Part shown: piece by piece, positions 33,055 to 34,205 of the stretch | How positions within the stretch are numbered: position 1 is the first letter of the stretch | Layout of the letters: each line of letters opens with the position of its first letter | Assembly: GCA_900302705.1 (NCBI GenBank) | Contig: OUUY01000065.1 | Location: 1 to 34,205, forward strand | Direction of reading: 5' to 3' | Source: Candidatus Sulfobium mesophilum | Lineage (GTDB): Bacteria > Nitrospirota > Thermodesulfovibrionia > Thermodesulfovibrionales > UBA6898 | Length of the DNA: 34,205 bases | The notes under the pieces: model-generated | The model's database searches: none | What the model saw: only the letters and a program-made list of their open reading frames with translations | Told to the model about the DNA's origin: nothing | Made by a program: the position numbers and the translations under genes

Positions 33055-34070
33055 CCCGGATTTCCGCCTGTGTTACATCCGCAATTATTTTTCCACCTTT
33101 CGATCCCATGAGCGCAACTCCAGGATGTGTTATCGAGAATCTGCACCTCGTGGGTCGGCGGGTTCTTTTCGAGATATTCCCCGTAATTGGTGAGGCTTGT
33201 CAGCCCGTTATTTTCTATATGGTGCAGGGCAGCTGCCAGGGCCATGTCACCGAACTTGTGGTGGTGACCGTAAGTTTCGCCGTCAGTGGCGATATTGACT
33301 ATTTGCGGCCACTGCCTCTGATCAGAAAAGCCCCTCAGGAGCCGATTTGCAAAGTCCTCACCCCTGCCGAGTAAATTCTCAAAAGCTACAGCTCTTGATA
33401 CCGGGCCGTCATAAAAAAAGACGCTCAATCTCCGGCCTGACGGAAGTGGGCAGAGATAAGCCCTTGAAGGGTCAATCTGCCCTCCGCTTACATCTTTCCA
33501 TTTACCTGTCCCGATCTTTCTTACTCTTGATGCCTGATGCGATGCGAGAATAGTAAACTTTATGCCCTCCTTTGCCAGGATGTCGAGGGTCTCCATGTCG
33601 ACCGCTGTTTCGGGAAGCCACATTCCTTCAGGCGCCCGCTTATACCTGTATTCAAAGTCCCCGATCCCCCATAGTATTTGGGTGCGCTTATCCCGTGAAT
33701 TCGCAAGGGGCATGATAAGATGGTTGTAAGCCTGCGCAAGCGCATTGCCGTGACCGGAATGCCTCTCGGCGCTGTAACTGTCGGCATCCAGGACAGCTTT
33801 GTATATCGCCGGTGAATGCGCCTGCATCCAGGAAAGTAATGTGGGACCGAAATCGAAGCTGATCTTTTCGTAGTTGCTGACGATGTCTGTTATGCGCCCT
33901 TCCCCGTCCAGCAGCCTCGAGGCGGAACTAGGAGCATAACACTCACTCGTAATACGCCCGTTCCAGTCGTGGTATGGATAAGAGGAATCCTGTATTTCTA
34001 TTTCTTCAAGCCAGGGATTTTCTCTTGGCGGCTGGTAAAAATGCCCGTGGATGCAAATGAAGCGTTCCAT
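32958..34070 (-). CDS. GH57 glycoside hydrolase, N-terminal fragment
   Basis: 370-residue ORF with the GH57 catalytic domain. It begins MERFICIHGHFYQPPRENPW, typical of the family. The conserved Glu of MWLPETAVD lies at the catalytic nucleophile position and the Asp of NIATDGETYGHHH at the acid/base position. The native sequence ends near EWRAP; the last 24 residues (SATHSTGLE onward) are out of frame. Start at 34070 has AGGGAG about five bases upstream. Upstream, a 14-codon ORF with AGGAG ends in a TAG that directly abuts the ATG. Expected substrates are alpha-1,4/1,6-glucans; specificity is not determinable by eye. Confidence 0.85.
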   Translation of the reverse strand: MERFICIHGHFYQPPRENPWLEEIEIQDSSYPYHDWNGRITSECYAPSSASRLLDGEGRITDIVSNYEKISFDFGPTLLSWMQAHSPAIYKAVLDADSYSAERHSGHGNALAQAYNHLIMPLANSRDKRTQILWGIGDFEYRYKRAPEGMWLPETAVDMETLDILAKEGIKFTILASHQASRVRKIGTGKWKDVSGGQIDPSRAYLCPLPSGRRLSVFFYDGPVSRAVAFENLLGRGEDFANRLLRGFSDQRQWPQIVNIATDGETYGHHHKFGDMALAAALHHIENNGLTSLTNYGEYLEKNPPTHEVQILDNTSWSCAHGIERWKNNCGCNTGGNPGWTQEWRAPSATHSTGLETSFPPFVKSGLESI

Positions 34071-34122
34071 CTATCTCCCTACGACCAGCCTGTAAAAAGA
34101 TCCTTTTGTTCTCATGTTTCTC

Positions 34123-34205
34123 CTATGTAAAGCGATGAGTAAGTATGACTTCCGTTTTTTTTGGAACTACTGAAGCCAGAGTGTCGATTGTTTTTGGCAC
34201 CGAAT
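34123..34205 (-). CDS. Possible 3' end of an upstream gene (cut by window edge)
   Basis: The minus-strand frame entering from the right edge is open for 26 codons (SVPKTIDTLASVVPKKTEVI...) and stops at a TAG at 34123-34125, 52 bases before the GH57 gene. The residue mix looks protein-like, but the stretch is too short to identify and may be chance. Confidence 0.35.
   Translation of the reverse strand, partial: SVPKTIDTLASVVPKKTEVILTHRFT

Larger units (their letters stand above)
31617..34070 (-). pseudogene. GH57 / DUF3536 glycoside hydrolase split by two frameshifts
   Basis: The three adjacent ORFs (32958-34070, 32245-33054, 31617-32285) read as one continuous GH57-DUF3536 protein of about 817 residues if two single-base shifts are repaired. 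Near 33030 one base is missing in a C run (minus strand) before LRDALDWLRDE; near 32273-32279 one G is extra in a run of seven G before AIADIIRLIDSHFG. The opposite shifts restore the original frame. Either the gene is truly broken or these are homopolymer errors; see the three entries below and the findings. GH57 enzymes act on alpha-glucans such as glycogen or maltodextrin. Confidence 0.85.

Overview
The window (about 34 kb, moderate GC) looks like chromosomal DNA of an anaerobic or facultative Gram-negative bacterium. The lipopolysaccharide heptose genes (GT9 transferases and a heptose-bisphosphate phosphatase) imply an outer membrane. The mix of a beta-oxidation operon, sulfur-relay genes (YeeE/YedE, TusA, DsrE types), an MscL with a zinc ribbon, a cytoplasmic YceI and Ku would fit Nitrospirota or a Desulfobacterota-like lineage. 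That placement is inference from gene content, not a phylogenetic result. Nearly all genes lie on the minus strand. I found no rRNA, tRNA, CRISPR array, phage or insertion sequence, and no gene-free stretch longer than 300 bases.

Left part (1-5000): a minus-strand operon encodes thiolase, acyl-CoA dehydrogenase, 3-hydroxyacyl-CoA dehydrogenase and enoyl-CoA hydratase (cut by the window edge), so all four beta-oxidation activities are present. A second acyl-CoA dehydrogenase is transcribed divergently. 5000-9600: exonuclease VII (xseA-xseB) followed by a PAS histidine kinase, then a second PAS histidine kinase with an unusual insertion in its ATPase domain. 9800-12000: an unrecognised 398-residue protein, an exported intradiol-dioxygenase-like protein and a tandem ACT-domain protein.

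12100-17000: a probable operon mscL - DUF4197 - giant AsmA-like DUF748 protein, with a good sigma-70 promoter in front of mscL. 17100-20000: an FAD oxidoreductase and a B12-type radical SAM enzyme that overlap by four bases. 20100-22650: a sulfur-uptake/relay operon (YeeE/YedE transporter, TusA-like carrier, a previously unlisted 55-residue membrane peptide, UspA) ending in a strong hairpin. 22900-28200: a membrane glycosyltransferase, a DsrE-like/TusB-like small-protein pair with its own promoter and terminator, and two heptosyltransferase genes, one fused to a GmhB phosphatase.

28300-34205: a carboxymuconolactone-decarboxylase-family protein, YceI, a degenerate short-chain dehydrogenase, a small nuclease-like protein, Ku, and a GH57/DUF3536 glycoside hydrolase broken into three frames by two opposite one-base shifts in G/C runs. 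No single spectacular defence or mobile system is visible. The most unusual items are the broken GH57 gene, the palindrome-bearing insertion in the second kinase, the two very small proteins of the sulfur modules, and the coupled FAD/radical SAM pair.
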